64,000 nt of DNA from Nostoc sp. CHAB 5844 (GTDB lineage: Bacteria; Cyanobacteriota; Cyanobacteriia; Cyanobacteriales; Nostocaceae): positions 1 to 64,000 of the forward strand of contig NZ_JAIVFW010000026.1 in assembly GCF_020829595.1 (NCBI RefSeq), written 5' to 3'. The position numbers and the translations under genes were made by a program. Shown here one piece after another: positions 17,881-25,993 of the stretch (positions within the stretch are counted from its first letter, which is position 1; the number at the start of each line of letters is the position of its first letter). The notes beneath the pieces were generated by a model. That model saw only the letters and a program-made list of their open reading frames with translations. It was not told the origin of the DNA and did not search any database.

Positions 17881-18222
17881 ATGGCGAAGATGAGGAAGCA
17901 AAAATTTATTTTTGGTCTTTTAACGGCTGTTGCAAGTATTGGGCTTGTTTCTTTACCTACTCTAGCAGAGGTTAATAGTAGTCAAGGAGCAAGTCAAACT
18001 GCGGCAATTAATGGAGATAACAATACAATCATCCAAATAATCAATCAAACTAATCGTCAACAAAATAGTCGAGGACGGATAAATCGTCGTCAAGCACCTT
18101 ATCAACGACGTGATGCTTACAGAAATCAAGGTTATGGGCGGCAGGAAAATTATCGTCGTGACCGTGGTAATCGTTACGGCAATTACAAAAAGTATCGCAA
18201 TCACAATCGTTGGGATAGATAG
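17881..18222 (+). CDS. Small secreted protein with a curlin-like motif (2)
   Basis: A 113-residue protein with a signal peptide (FIFGLLTAVASIGLVSLPTLA). The mature N-terminus has SQGASQTAAINGDNNTIIQ, clearly related to the block in the protein at 16437. The rest is an extremely Arg/Tyr/Asn-rich basic tail with repeated RRDxYRNxGYGRQ-like units. A basic, aromatic, disordered tail next to an amyloid-like segment would suit binding of polysaccharide or nucleic acid outside the cell, but this is speculation. It is separated by 130 bases from the previous gene and could have its own promoter. Confidence 0.68.
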   Translation: MAKMRKQKFIFGLLTAVASIGLVSLPTLAEVNSSQGASQTAAINGDNNTIIQIINQTNRQQNSRGRINRRQAPYQRRDAYRNQGYGRQENYRRDRGNRYGNYKKYRNHNRWDR

Positions 18223-18327
18223 TTGATTTAGTACGAAAAGGCAAAAGTAAAAAGTAAAAAGTAAAAAGCAACAGTGCCTATTTTATGAGCTTTTCGACTG
18301 TTTCAAATAGTAGCTGCATTTGGCAGA

Positions 18328-18924
18328 TTATCTTTCACGTATCCACAGTGCCAGTCCGCCTCCACGGCCACGTGCAGCAATAAAATCTTCTGTGATTAAG
18401 AAGAAAGCAAAAAACGGCAATTTAGCTATGGGTTGGTTGTCAAAATCTTCTGTCTGTGTCTGATGTTTTCCAAACGGTCTGCTGTAAATAATCTGACCAA
18501 ATAAACTAACTTGTAGGTGAGTAAAATTAAATCCCAACAAGTTTTTTTTGCCTAAATATTTGGCTGGGCCTGTAAGTTTGAAAAACACAGGCCCTAGTTG
18601 CACCTGATTAGTAATTTCTCCTTTGACTGGTGTGGTTTGACTAAAGGAAATATAAGCTGGCGTAAATTTAGGCCAGTAAAAGCCTTTGCCTAAAATTATG
18701 CCGCCGCGCTGCTTAACTTTACGAGTTCCGGTGACAAAACACAGTCGCCATGTTCCTACAAGCGAAGCAAAAGTATAGTTTAGTCGTTGCTGTTTGGTGG
18801 TTTTTTCAGCTTTTAATAGAGCGTCAACTACTAATTTAGCTGATGGGCGATCGCTATCTTTGCCCGCTTTGGTTAACGTGGCGACAAAATCAGATGCAGC
18901 AAGTGATGGTAACTCAGCAGTCAT
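18328..18924 (-). CDS. Plastid-lipid-associated protein / fibrillin-like
   Basis: A 198-residue soluble protein. The pattern fits the PAP/fibrillin family: an N-terminal helical segment, LVGTWRLCFVTGTRK, a beta-barrel core, and the conserved C-terminus ITEDFIAARGRGGGLALW. Fibrillins are lipocalin-like proteins of plastoglobules and thylakoids, with roles in lipid and quinone storage and photoprotection; cyanobacteria have a few. It stands alone, convergent with the secreted-protein cluster. Family assignment is good and the ligand is unknown. Confidence 0.75.
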   Translation of the reverse strand: MTAELPSLAASDFVATLTKAGKDSDRPSAKLVVDALLKAEKTTKQQRLNYTFASLVGTWRLCFVTGTRKVKQRGGIILGKGFYWPKFTPAYISFSQTTPVKGEITNQVQLGPVFFKLTGPAKYLGKKNLLGFNFTHLQVSLFGQIIYSRPFGKHQTQTEDFDNQPIAKLPFFAFFLITEDFIAARGRGGGLALWIRER

Positions 18925-19099
18925 AACAACATTTAAAAAAATTCAGAACTCAAGAGTCAGAATTCAGTATGAATTAGAGTTCGACTTGGTAATGAATAAA
19001 TATTAACGTGAGTGCGGGTTATGCCGACTGAGGCAAAGCCATATTTCTTCCTTGTTTCTACGACTCATTGCAAGCATTTGTGTAAAAAACCTACTCTCA

Positions 19100-19463
19100 C
19101 CAAGAGGATGACTGCAGATACAGTGAATACGGCAAATTTGGTTGATTCTAGTTGTTCTGCTTTTGATAATAAAACAGGCTCTCAATTTACTGTCACTGGA
19201 CGTGGTGGTTTACCTCGTAGCCCTGATGAAACCTTCGCTGGTGATCGCTGTGGACAGATACTCGTTTAACAACAGCAGCAAAGCCACAAAATGGCGCAAT
19301 CAGTCGAGCAAGTAAACCTGTGAAAACTACTGATACTGTGTCTATTATTCCAGCAACAAATTGGGTGTTCAATAATCAGGGAGAAGTAACACTAGTTAGT
19401 CATGTCGGTCAAAGAGATGTTTACAGCACTAGTTCTAATCAAGTTGCTTGTCATACACCTTAA
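19100..19463 (+). pseudogene. Filamentous-hemagglutinin-type adhesin, C-terminal remnant
   Basis: Two overlapping frames carry the characteristic C-terminal end of large cyanobacterial two-partner-secretion adhesins. The first gives NTANLVDSSCSAFDNKTGSQ and FTVTGRGGLPRSPDE. After a shift at about 19245 the second gives WTDTRL, then IIPATNWVFNNQGEVTLVSH and a final SNQVACHTP before the stop at 19461. The rest of the gene, normally thousands of bases of hemagglutination-domain and repeat sequence, is absent. It is a non-functional fragment, a sign of a lost surface-protein locus between the fibrillin and PBP genes. Confidence 0.75.
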
Positions 19464-19578
19464 CCAGACATGATACCAAAAATCAAGGGTTTGAGTCAGG
19501 GTGCTGGGGTGTAGGTGTTCAAAACCCTTACACCCAGTTTTAACAGACAACCTTTGTGTGTAAGTCCTATTTTGTTAA

Positions 19579-21990
19579 CTATTGTGATGTACCTGGTCTG
19601 AGTCTATCCCGCCAGGTGGGTTGTGATGCTGAACCCGAACCTGAAGAACCAGAACTAGCGTTAGTTGAGGATGACCGTCGAGATCTGCGAGGTGCGGGGG
19701 AGTCTGATTCTACTTGCCTGGATCTTCTTCTAGAACGCGATGGTTCTGCGGCTGAGGCACTGGTGGAATCGTTTTCTAAAGTGCGGTAGCGCCGCCGTCT
19801 TCTCGGCGTTTCTGTATTATCCTCTTGCTGTTGATATCTGCGCCTTCTTCTTCTGGGTGTTTCCGGATTATCTTCTTGCTGCTGATAATTGTAACTGCGT
19901 CTGCGTCTTCTAGATGAGCCGCTATCATCTGAATCATCATCATCAGATGAAATAGAACGGTTCAGCACTTTCTTGGGTTTGATGGGTTGGGCTTTAATTG
20001 TGCCTTTGCGACCTTCTAATTTTGGTCTTTCGGGGAATTTTTCTACTGGCATTCCCTCTACAGCTTTTTCCATAAATTCATGCCAGGTGTAGGCAGCACT
20101 GCTACTACTACCATAGGTAGCGCGGTTGTCATCATTCCCTAACCAAACTCCTGCCACTGTTTGGGGGATGTAGCCAATAAACCACAAGTCCCTAGCTTCA
20201 TCAGAGGTTCCTGTCTTGCCTGCTACAGGTCGATTATCTAATTGAGCAGCTCCACCAGTACCTTCGACGACAACGTTACGGAGCATCCAGGTCATGATTG
20301 CGGCACTGTTAGCATCTAGCGCTCGCTGTGATTGAAAATCTGCTGACCAGATGACTTTGCCTTGGCGGTTAAAAATGCGCCGAATACCATGCGGCTCTAC
20401 GTGTAATCCTTGAGTAGCAAAACTACCATAAGCGCTGGTCAATTCTAGAAGGTTGACTTCGTTGGAGCCAAGGGCTAAAGAATAATGGGGATTAAGTTTT
20501 GATTTAATGCCCATATTTTGAGCTAGTTTAATTGTTGGCTCAAATCCGACATCAAGTAATACTTTCAACGCAACTATATTCACGGAGCGAGTTAGGGCAT
20601 CGCGCATGCTCATCCAACCCCGGAAATTTTCGCCATAGTTTTTTGGTTCGTAGCCATCAACGACAAAAGGAGCATCTAAATAGTTAGTGTAAGGGCTTTT
20701 CCCGGTAGCGATCGCTGTGGCGTAGACAAATCCCTTAAATGTCGAGCCTGGCTGACGCTTGGCTTGGGTGACACGATTGAATTGGTTTTTGCCAAAATCT
20801 TTACCCCCTACCATTGCTTTAATTTCGCCATTGCGGGGGTCAATAGCGACTAAAGCTGCTTGCTTAAAGTTTTCCCAGCGCCCTTGATTGCGTAATACTT
20901 TAGTTACTGCGGCTTCGGCCGCCTTTTGCCAAGTCGAGTCTAAGCTGGTTTCTACTGTTAAACCCCCAGCTGCCAGCACATCCGCCGAAACATACTTAGG
21001 TAATTCTTGCTGAACGTAACTAGTAAAGTAGGGAGATTCGACTTGCAGCCGTTTGGGTATGCTACTTTTGACAATTAATGGTTCTTGGGCAGCGGCTTGG
21101 CTTTCGGCGGCGGTAATAATTCCATCTTCCCGCATCCGTTGTAATACGAGATTGCGCCTTTGTTTAGCTGCTTCGGGATTTTGTGCTGGAGAATACAAAC
21201 TTGGGGCAGGAGCTAACCCGGCAATTGTTGCTGCTTCTGCTAAGGTAAGTTGGTCTACTGGCTTACTAAAGTACACCCAAGCGGCATCTGCTACACCATA
21301 GGCACCTGAACCTAAATACACCAAATTTAGGTAGCGTTCTAAAATCTGGTCTTTGGTCAATTCTGCTTCCATTTTTTGAGCCAGACGCACTTCTTTGAGT
21401 TTGCGCCAGATTGTCCGCTCTTGATTGAGGAAGAGAATGCGTGTTAATTGTTGGGTGATGGTGCTACCACCTTCGACCACATTTTGCGATCGCAAGTTAT
21501 TTAAACCTGCTCTCACAATACCTTGGGGATCGACACCGTTGTGTTCTGTAAATCTTCTATCTTCTGAGGCGATAAAAGCTTTTCTTAATTTATCTGGTAT
21601 CTGTTCTATTTTGAGTTGTTCTCTGGTAGCTTCTCCTTGTTGCTGGAGGATAGTACCATCAGCCGCTTTGATTGTTAATGTTTGTTCGCGGACAACAGCT
21701 TGCAGTTCTGATTTATCCGGCAAAGTTTTATCTATCGAGGTAATGATGTATTTCGCAGCAACCACTCCACTACCTACGGTTAGTATTGCCCAAAACCAGA
21801 AACGACGATAAAACGGCTTTTCCCTACTGGTAAATATAGTAACTATCCCAGATGAAACATTACCCATCTGGCCAAATAGTTGCCTCACTTTTCCCACTTT
21901 GGCTGGGGGCAAGCTCTCGTCGGTGGATTCCTCGTTTTTATATTGATTCCCAGGCGACAATCGCGGTTCCTCCTTGTCAGAGTCACTCAA
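19579..21990 (-). CDS. Class A penicillin-binding protein (PBP1A type)
   Basis: An 803-residue bifunctional peptidoglycan synthase. A cytoplasmic N-terminus and one membrane anchor (about 64-86) are followed by a GT51 transglycosylase (SEDRRFTEHNGVDPQG and GGSTITQQLTR) and a transpeptidase with all three active-site motifs: STFK in RQPGSTFKGF, SVN, and KTGTSDEARD. It polymerises lipid II and cross-links glycan strands in the periplasm. The last ~130 residues form an unusual acidic-then-basic tail with repeated QQQEDN-ETPRRRRRR units and a Ser/Gly-rich end. Heterocystous cyanobacteria have several such paralogues, so no specific symbol is given. Confidence 0.93.
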   Translation of the reverse strand: MSDSDKEEPRLSPGNQYKNEESTDESLPPAKVGKVRQLFGQMGNVSSGIVTIFTSREKPFYRRFWFWAILTVGSGVVAAKYIITSIDKTLPDKSELQAVVREQTLTIKAADGTILQQQGEATREQLKIEQIPDKLRKAFIASEDRRFTEHNGVDPQGIVRAGLNNLRSQNVVEGGSTITQQLTRILFLNQERTIWRKLKEVRLAQKMEAELTKDQILERYLNLVYLGSGAYGVADAAWVYFSKPVDQLTLAEAATIAGLAPAPSLYSPAQNPEAAKQRRNLVLQRMREDGIITAAESQAAAQEPLIVKSSIPKRLQVESPYFTSYVQQELPKYVSADVLAAGGLTVETSLDSTWQKAAEAAVTKVLRNQGRWENFKQAALVAIDPRNGEIKAMVGGKDFGKNQFNRVTQAKRQPGSTFKGFVYATAIATGKSPYTNYLDAPFVVDGYEPKNYGENFRGWMSMRDALTRSVNIVALKVLLDVGFEPTIKLAQNMGIKSKLNPHYSLALGSNEVNLLELTSAYGSFATQGLHVEPHGIRRIFNRQGKVIWSADFQSQRALDANSAAIMTWMLRNVVVEGTGGAAQLDNRPVAGKTGTSDEARDLWFIGYIPQTVAGVWLGNDDNRATYGSSSSAAYTWHEFMEKAVEGMPVEKFPERPKLEGRKGTIKAQPIKPKKVLNRSISSDDDDSDDSGSSRRRRRSYNYQQQEDNPETPRRRRRRYQQQEDNTETPRRRRRYRTLENDSTSASAAEPSRSRRRSRQVESDSPAPRRSRRSSSTNASSGSSGSGSASQPTWRDRLRPGTSQ

Positions 21991-22231
21991 ACTTTGTTGG
22001 TTGTTGCTTGAACTAGGAGGTGAGATTCCCCACGTCAGTTCCTTGCTGTGAGCAGTCGCAGGTTAACCGCCTAAAATACTTTTTAGGGGTTAATTAACTA
22101 CGTTCGTGTTAGTATATTATCCTATAAATAATTAACTGAATTCGTTGCTACACAAAATATTCTTTTCATAATTAATAGTGGAATTTTGTCAAGATTAAGT
22201 CTGTAATGTTATTTAATTCTTCAAAGAAAAA

Positions 22232-22819
22232 TTGTTAAAAGTATCCGGTCTCAATGGGGAGCAAAACATCATAAATCAGCCTAATGATAGTAGGCAAGAA
22301 TCGCTTAGTTATGAGCGATGCGTGCGTATAGCTGTAGCACTTGGTAGTAATCTTGGTGATTCTGTGCAAATACTAGCAGCGGCGATCGCGCAGTTAAGCG
22401 TTACACCAAAAATTCAATTAGAAGCAATATCCAGTTGGTATAGAACTAAAGCAGTCGGGCCACCACAACCAGATTACATTAATGGCTGTGCGATTATGCA
22501 AGTAGACATGACACCACAGTTATTACTAGAGACTTTGTTAGCCACAGAACAGCGGTTTGGGCGAGTGCGTCAAGAACGTTGGGGACCGCGATCGCTTGAT
22601 TTAGATTTGTTGTTGTATGATCAAGTTATTCTCGACACACCAAACCTGCAAATCCCCCATCCCCGGATGCGAGAGCGAGCATTTGTTTTAGTTCCCCTAG
22701 CCGAAATTGCTCCAGATTGGATTGAGCCAGTTTCCGGATACACGATCAAACAGTTGGTAAAAGATGTAGACTGTTCTGATGTACATTTACTGAAGAGCAA
22801 TTTAAGTCACTACCCATAA
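22232..22819 (+). CDS. folK: HPPK, folate-pathway pyrophosphokinase
   Basis: 195 residues from a TTG at 22232, or about 165 from the GTG at 22322; homology starts only near VRIAVALGSNLGDS, so the later start deserves consideration. HPPK transfers pyrophosphate from ATP to 6-hydroxymethyl-7,8-dihydropterin in folate synthesis. Signature: RWGPRSLDLDLLLYD with the metal-binding Asp pair, followed by IPHPRMRERAFVLVPLAEI. It lies 72 bases before the Nudix gene on the same strand and is divergent from the PBP gene. Confidence 0.93.
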   Translation: MLKVSGLNGEQNIINQPNDSRQESLSYERCVRIAVALGSNLGDSVQILAAAIAQLSVTPKIQLEAISSWYRTKAVGPPQPDYINGCAIMQVDMTPQLLLETLLATEQRFGRVRQERWGPRSLDLDLLLYDQVILDTPNLQIPHPRMRERAFVLVPLAEIAPDWIEPVSGYTIKQLVKDVDCSDVHLLKSNLSHYP

Positions 22820-22891
22820 ACACGCAAAATTCTGATCCCACAAACGACAACAGTGTTTGTTTGTTGATTTTAAAAAGATAAAACCATAACT

Positions 22892-23440
22892 ATGCCATTA
22901 GGTAGAGAATTACCGCAGCTATTAAAACAACGTCTGTTTTATAAAGGACGCAAATTTGATTTTGAAGTGAATCGCTTGCGTTTACCGAATAAATCAGAAG
23001 GAGAATGGGAATGTATTCGTCACCCAGGTGGGGCGTTAGCTGTGCCTGTGACAAACGAAGGCAAACTGGTACTCGTGCGTCAGTATCGCTTCGCCGTTCA
23101 AGGACGCATACTAGAGTTTCCGGCGGGTACTGTAGAACCCAGTGAAGATCCGCAAGAAACCATAAAACGCGAAATCGAGGAAGAAACAGGCTATAGCGCT
23201 CAGAAATGGCGCAAACTTGGAGAATTTTTCCTTGCGCCTGGCTATTCTGATGAAATTATTTATGCTTTTCTCGCCCAAGATTTAGAAAAGCTAGAAACAC
23301 CACCAAAACAAGATGAAGACGAAGATATTGAAACTGTGCTGCTAACTCCAGAAGAACTGGAAAAAGCAATTTTGGCAGGCGAACCCGTAGATGCGAAATC
23401 AGTTTCTAGCTTTTTCTTAGCACGTCCTTTTTTAGTTTGA
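22892..23440 (+). CDS. Nudix hydrolase, ADP-ribose pyrophosphatase-like
   Basis: A 182-residue protein. The Nudix box starts at Gly79 (GTVEPSE...REIEEETGY) and fits Gx5Ex7REUxEExGU fully, so it should bind Mg2+ and split a nucleoside diphosphate linkage. LVRQYRFAVQGRILEFPAG is typical of the ADP-ribose/ADP-sugar group. The fold ends with a helical LTPEELEKAI segment. It is probably in an operon with folK; a link to pterin or nucleotide clean-up is possible but not shown. No strong ribosome-binding site is seen. Confidence 0.9.
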   Translation: MPLGRELPQLLKQRLFYKGRKFDFEVNRLRLPNKSEGEWECIRHPGGALAVPVTNEGKLVLVRQYRFAVQGRILEFPAGTVEPSEDPQETIKREIEEETGYSAQKWRKLGEFFLAPGYSDEIIYAFLAQDLEKLETPPKQDEDEDIETVLLTPEELEKAILAGEPVDAKSVSSFFLARPFLV

Positions 23441-23956
23441 GTCAGAAGCATCTCACAGCGTTTAGACACTAGAGGCGAGAACACCAATTCAGTAATCTTG
23501 AAAGAACCTCTCCCCCTACCCTCACAAGTGTAGGTTTTTTACGTGAGCATGAGTCCATACTTAAAAATCGGCGTTTTGAACCCGCTCAAAACTTAAACAT
23601 TCAATTGTCCAATCGCTGGAATACTTGAATCACTGTTTGAGAATTAGGTAAAAAATTATGGATTCATACACAACAAAGAAAGATGAGATTAATAATCCCA
23701 CATATTGACCACGTAATCATCAGGGTTTTAGCCTTCGGATAAAAAACCTACACCTGTCAGCTTGGTAAGGGGAGGGTGCCGTTAGGCGGGTGAGGTAATT
23801 TTATTATGGGTAATTAAACGGACATGATATGAGAGGCTTTGGCTTGGGGTTTTGGGTCATTTGCGTTGTTGACTAATTAATATTTCATCTATTATTCCTA
23901 GTGCGATCGCACCTAAAAAATCTGGCGTTAAATTCCTAAAAAAGTTGTTTCTACTA
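23441..23956. other. Spacer containing a degenerate inverted-repeat element
   Basis: No gene. The convergent folK-nudix and hydroxylase genes end here. A 226-base segment with 14-base terminal inverted repeats occupies 23528-23753, placed within a CCTCTCCCC...GGGGAGG type repeat. Confidence 0.6.
23528..23753. mobile_element. 226-base element with 14-base terminal inverted repeats
   Basis: The ends are GTGTAGGTTTTTTA (23528-23541) and its exact complement TAAAAAACCTACAC (23740-23753). An internal hairpin GTTTTGA...TCAAAAC lies near 23573-23592. It interrupts a larger inverted repeat, CTCTCCCCCTACC on the left and GGTAAGGGGAGGG on the right. It has no meaningful coding capacity, so it is either a MITE or the shrunken remains of an insertion sequence. 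Confidence 0.6.
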
Positions 23957-25225
23957 TTAAAACCGTTGTGCTAATTGAGGAGTACGCCCTTTTAAGCCAA
24001 TCATCAACTTCAGGGTAAATACCTTTAATGGTGGAACGCGCTGCATTAGCCATAAACCCAAACGACGCACCACTACTAAGGGTAAGATTTGATTAGAAAA
24101 CATCCGGTCTAACAAATCAGTGAAACCTAAAATTGTCAAGTTTTCCAGTTTACGCCAGCGTTCATAGCGTTTGAGGACTCCAATTTTACCGATATCTTCG
24201 CAGTTGGTGTGGGCTGTTTGGAGGACTTGCGCGAGTGCAGCCGCATCCCGAATGCCAAGATTTAAGCCTTGTCCACCGACGGGATGACAGTTATGTGCTG
24301 CATCGCCGACTAGTGCCAAGCGAGGGAGGACATAGCGATCGCTTTGCATCAGTTGGACTTGGAAGACAAAGCGATCGCCCAATAATTCCAACTTACCCAT
24401 GTGATCACCGAAGCGGCGGGTAAGTTCTGTCAAAAATTGCTCATCATCCAATGCACATAAGGCTTTTGCTTCTGCGTGGGGTGCTGTCCAGACGATGCGG
24501 CAACGGTTTCCTGGCAAAGGTAGAATGGCAAATGGCCCACTCGGCCAAAATCTTTCGTAGGCAGTATCGTTGTGAGGTTTTTCAGGTTTGACAAAAGCAA
24601 CTATACAAGACTGCCAATATTTCCAGCCATGAGTTTTGATACCAGCAGCTTGACGAATTGGCGATCGCGATCCATCAGCAGCTACCAGTAATTTACTGCG
24701 GACTGTGTATATCTGCCCGGAAATCTTAATATCGATTGCCACTATATCCTGCTGATGCTGTGTGTTTACCACCTCAGCCGGACATAGATAATTCACATTT
24801 GGGCATTTCTGTACAAATTCCTGCAATGGCTGCAACAGGGCTTGGTGTTCGGCTACGTAACCTAACTCTGGTGTACTTTTACCGATATCGGCTGATTCAA
24901 ATTCCACCACATCAGGATAATCGGCATCAGAAAGACGCACATGGCGGTATTTGGCAATGTAAGGTAAGATTTTGTCCCAAACTCCAATACCTTGGTAAAT
25001 CAACGCCGAAAGCATATGAACTGCATAAGCTTGACCTTTGGCTACGGATGCTGATGTCACCTTCGCCTCAATTAGCAGGATATTCAAGCCAGAATTTTTC
25101 AAGGCAGCGGCTAAGGTTAACCCAACAATTCCACCGCCGACAATTACCAAATCATAATCATATCCCCGTTTGTCTGTTGCGGGTTGCTGAGGGTAAAGTG
25201 TTTGAGTAAACTGCGTTAGCGCCAT
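23957..25225 (-). CDS. FAD-dependent UbiH/VisC-type hydroxylase
   Basis: A 422-residue flavoprotein monooxygenase. FAD-binding motifs: YDLVIVGGGIVGLTLAAAL near residue 24-42, AADGSRSPIR in the middle (the DG motif), and GDAAHNCHPVGGQGLNLGIRD near 310. This architecture matches aromatic-ring hydroxylases of quinone biosynthesis (UbiH/UbiF/VisC). In cyanobacteria homologues are suspected in plastoquinone or other prenylquinone modification, but the substrate is not shown by the sequence. The ~30 N-terminal residues before the FAD fold are short. It is a single gene, convergent with the Nudix gene. Confidence 0.88.
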   Translation of the reverse strand: MALTQFTQTLYPQQPATDKRGYDYDLVIVGGGIVGLTLAAALKNSGLNILLIEAKVTSASVAKGQAYAVHMLSALIYQGIGVWDKILPYIAKYRHVRLSDADYPDVVEFESADIGKSTPELGYVAEHQALLQPLQEFVQKCPNVNYLCPAEVVNTQHQQDIVAIDIKISGQIYTVRSKLLVAADGSRSPIRQAAGIKTHGWKYWQSCIVAFVKPEKPHNDTAYERFWPSGPFAILPLPGNRCRIVWTAPHAEAKALCALDDEQFLTELTRRFGDHMGKLELLGDRFVFQVQLMQSDRYVLPRLALVGDAAHNCHPVGGQGLNLGIRDAAALAQVLQTAHTNCEDIGKIGVLKRYERWRKLENLTILGFTDLLDRMFSNQILPLVVVRRLGLWLMQRVPPLKVFTLKLMIGLKGRTPQLAQRF

Positions 25226-25993
25226 TGTTAAGAGAAATTAAGCCATCTTAACTATTATTCTTACGCGATCGCGCCTTTTAGAGCAAGTTGAGAAACTCAT
25301 GCCCTGATACTTCTTTTGTCACCATTTGTAACATTATGCCAGTAAATGTGTTCAACCATGCAGACTTCAACACATCATATCAATCAGGTTATGTCTCCTG
25401 ACTGGAAACCTGTAAATGACTGCATAGTTGTACACTGAAATATTTCAATGCTAATTTTTAAACTAAAGTAAAGAGTCTGTATTTTCAGGTTTCAGAAAGT
25501 TGCGTTAATAAAGCATTTATTCTAAAAAGACAGACCTATTAATGAATTAATTAGTTTTCAGATTCTCTTTATTATTTAGATTTTATTAATTTTTGCAAAT
25601 CATTTTTTTAATTTAGAAGAAGTAAAGTTATGGTACAAATACTTGCTTAATCAAATATTTTAAAATAAAATTCAATTGCATATTGTATTGATGTTTTCCT
25701 GAAACATCAATATTGACCTGTTCCCTATTTATTGCAAAACAAGTAAACTCAACCATCAAACCAGATTATTATATTAGGTTTAGGTTAACAAGAAATTACT
25801 TGTTTTTCGTTGTGTTTGCGGTAAAGCTAGTGAAATTACTTGTCCAAGGGCTAGTGTTTGCAAAATATCTCGAAACAATTGCTATATCAGGCAAGACTTT
25901 GCATTTTCATTCGTGGTCATGAAAATTCATTCATAGATTTTTGTAAATATGAACCTCTTTAGTTTCATACAACAGAAAAAAAAGGAACTAAGC
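25226..25993. other. Long AT-rich region upstream of the repeat-stalk protein
   Basis: About 770 bases with no recognisable gene; a short open frame at 25713-25922 has no start signal or protein character. As the divergent neighbour is a metabolic gene, most of this region is probably promoter and leader for the large repeat protein. Confidence 0.5.

Noticed and set aside
17449-18271. Additional open frames overlapping the small secreted-protein genes
   Set aside because: The frames with clear signal peptides and matching shared motifs were preferred. The overlapping ones lack both.
25713-25922. 69-codon open frame upstream of the repeat-stalk gene
   Set aside because: AT-rich region, no ribosome-binding site and no recognisable domain. 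More likely leader or promoter DNA.
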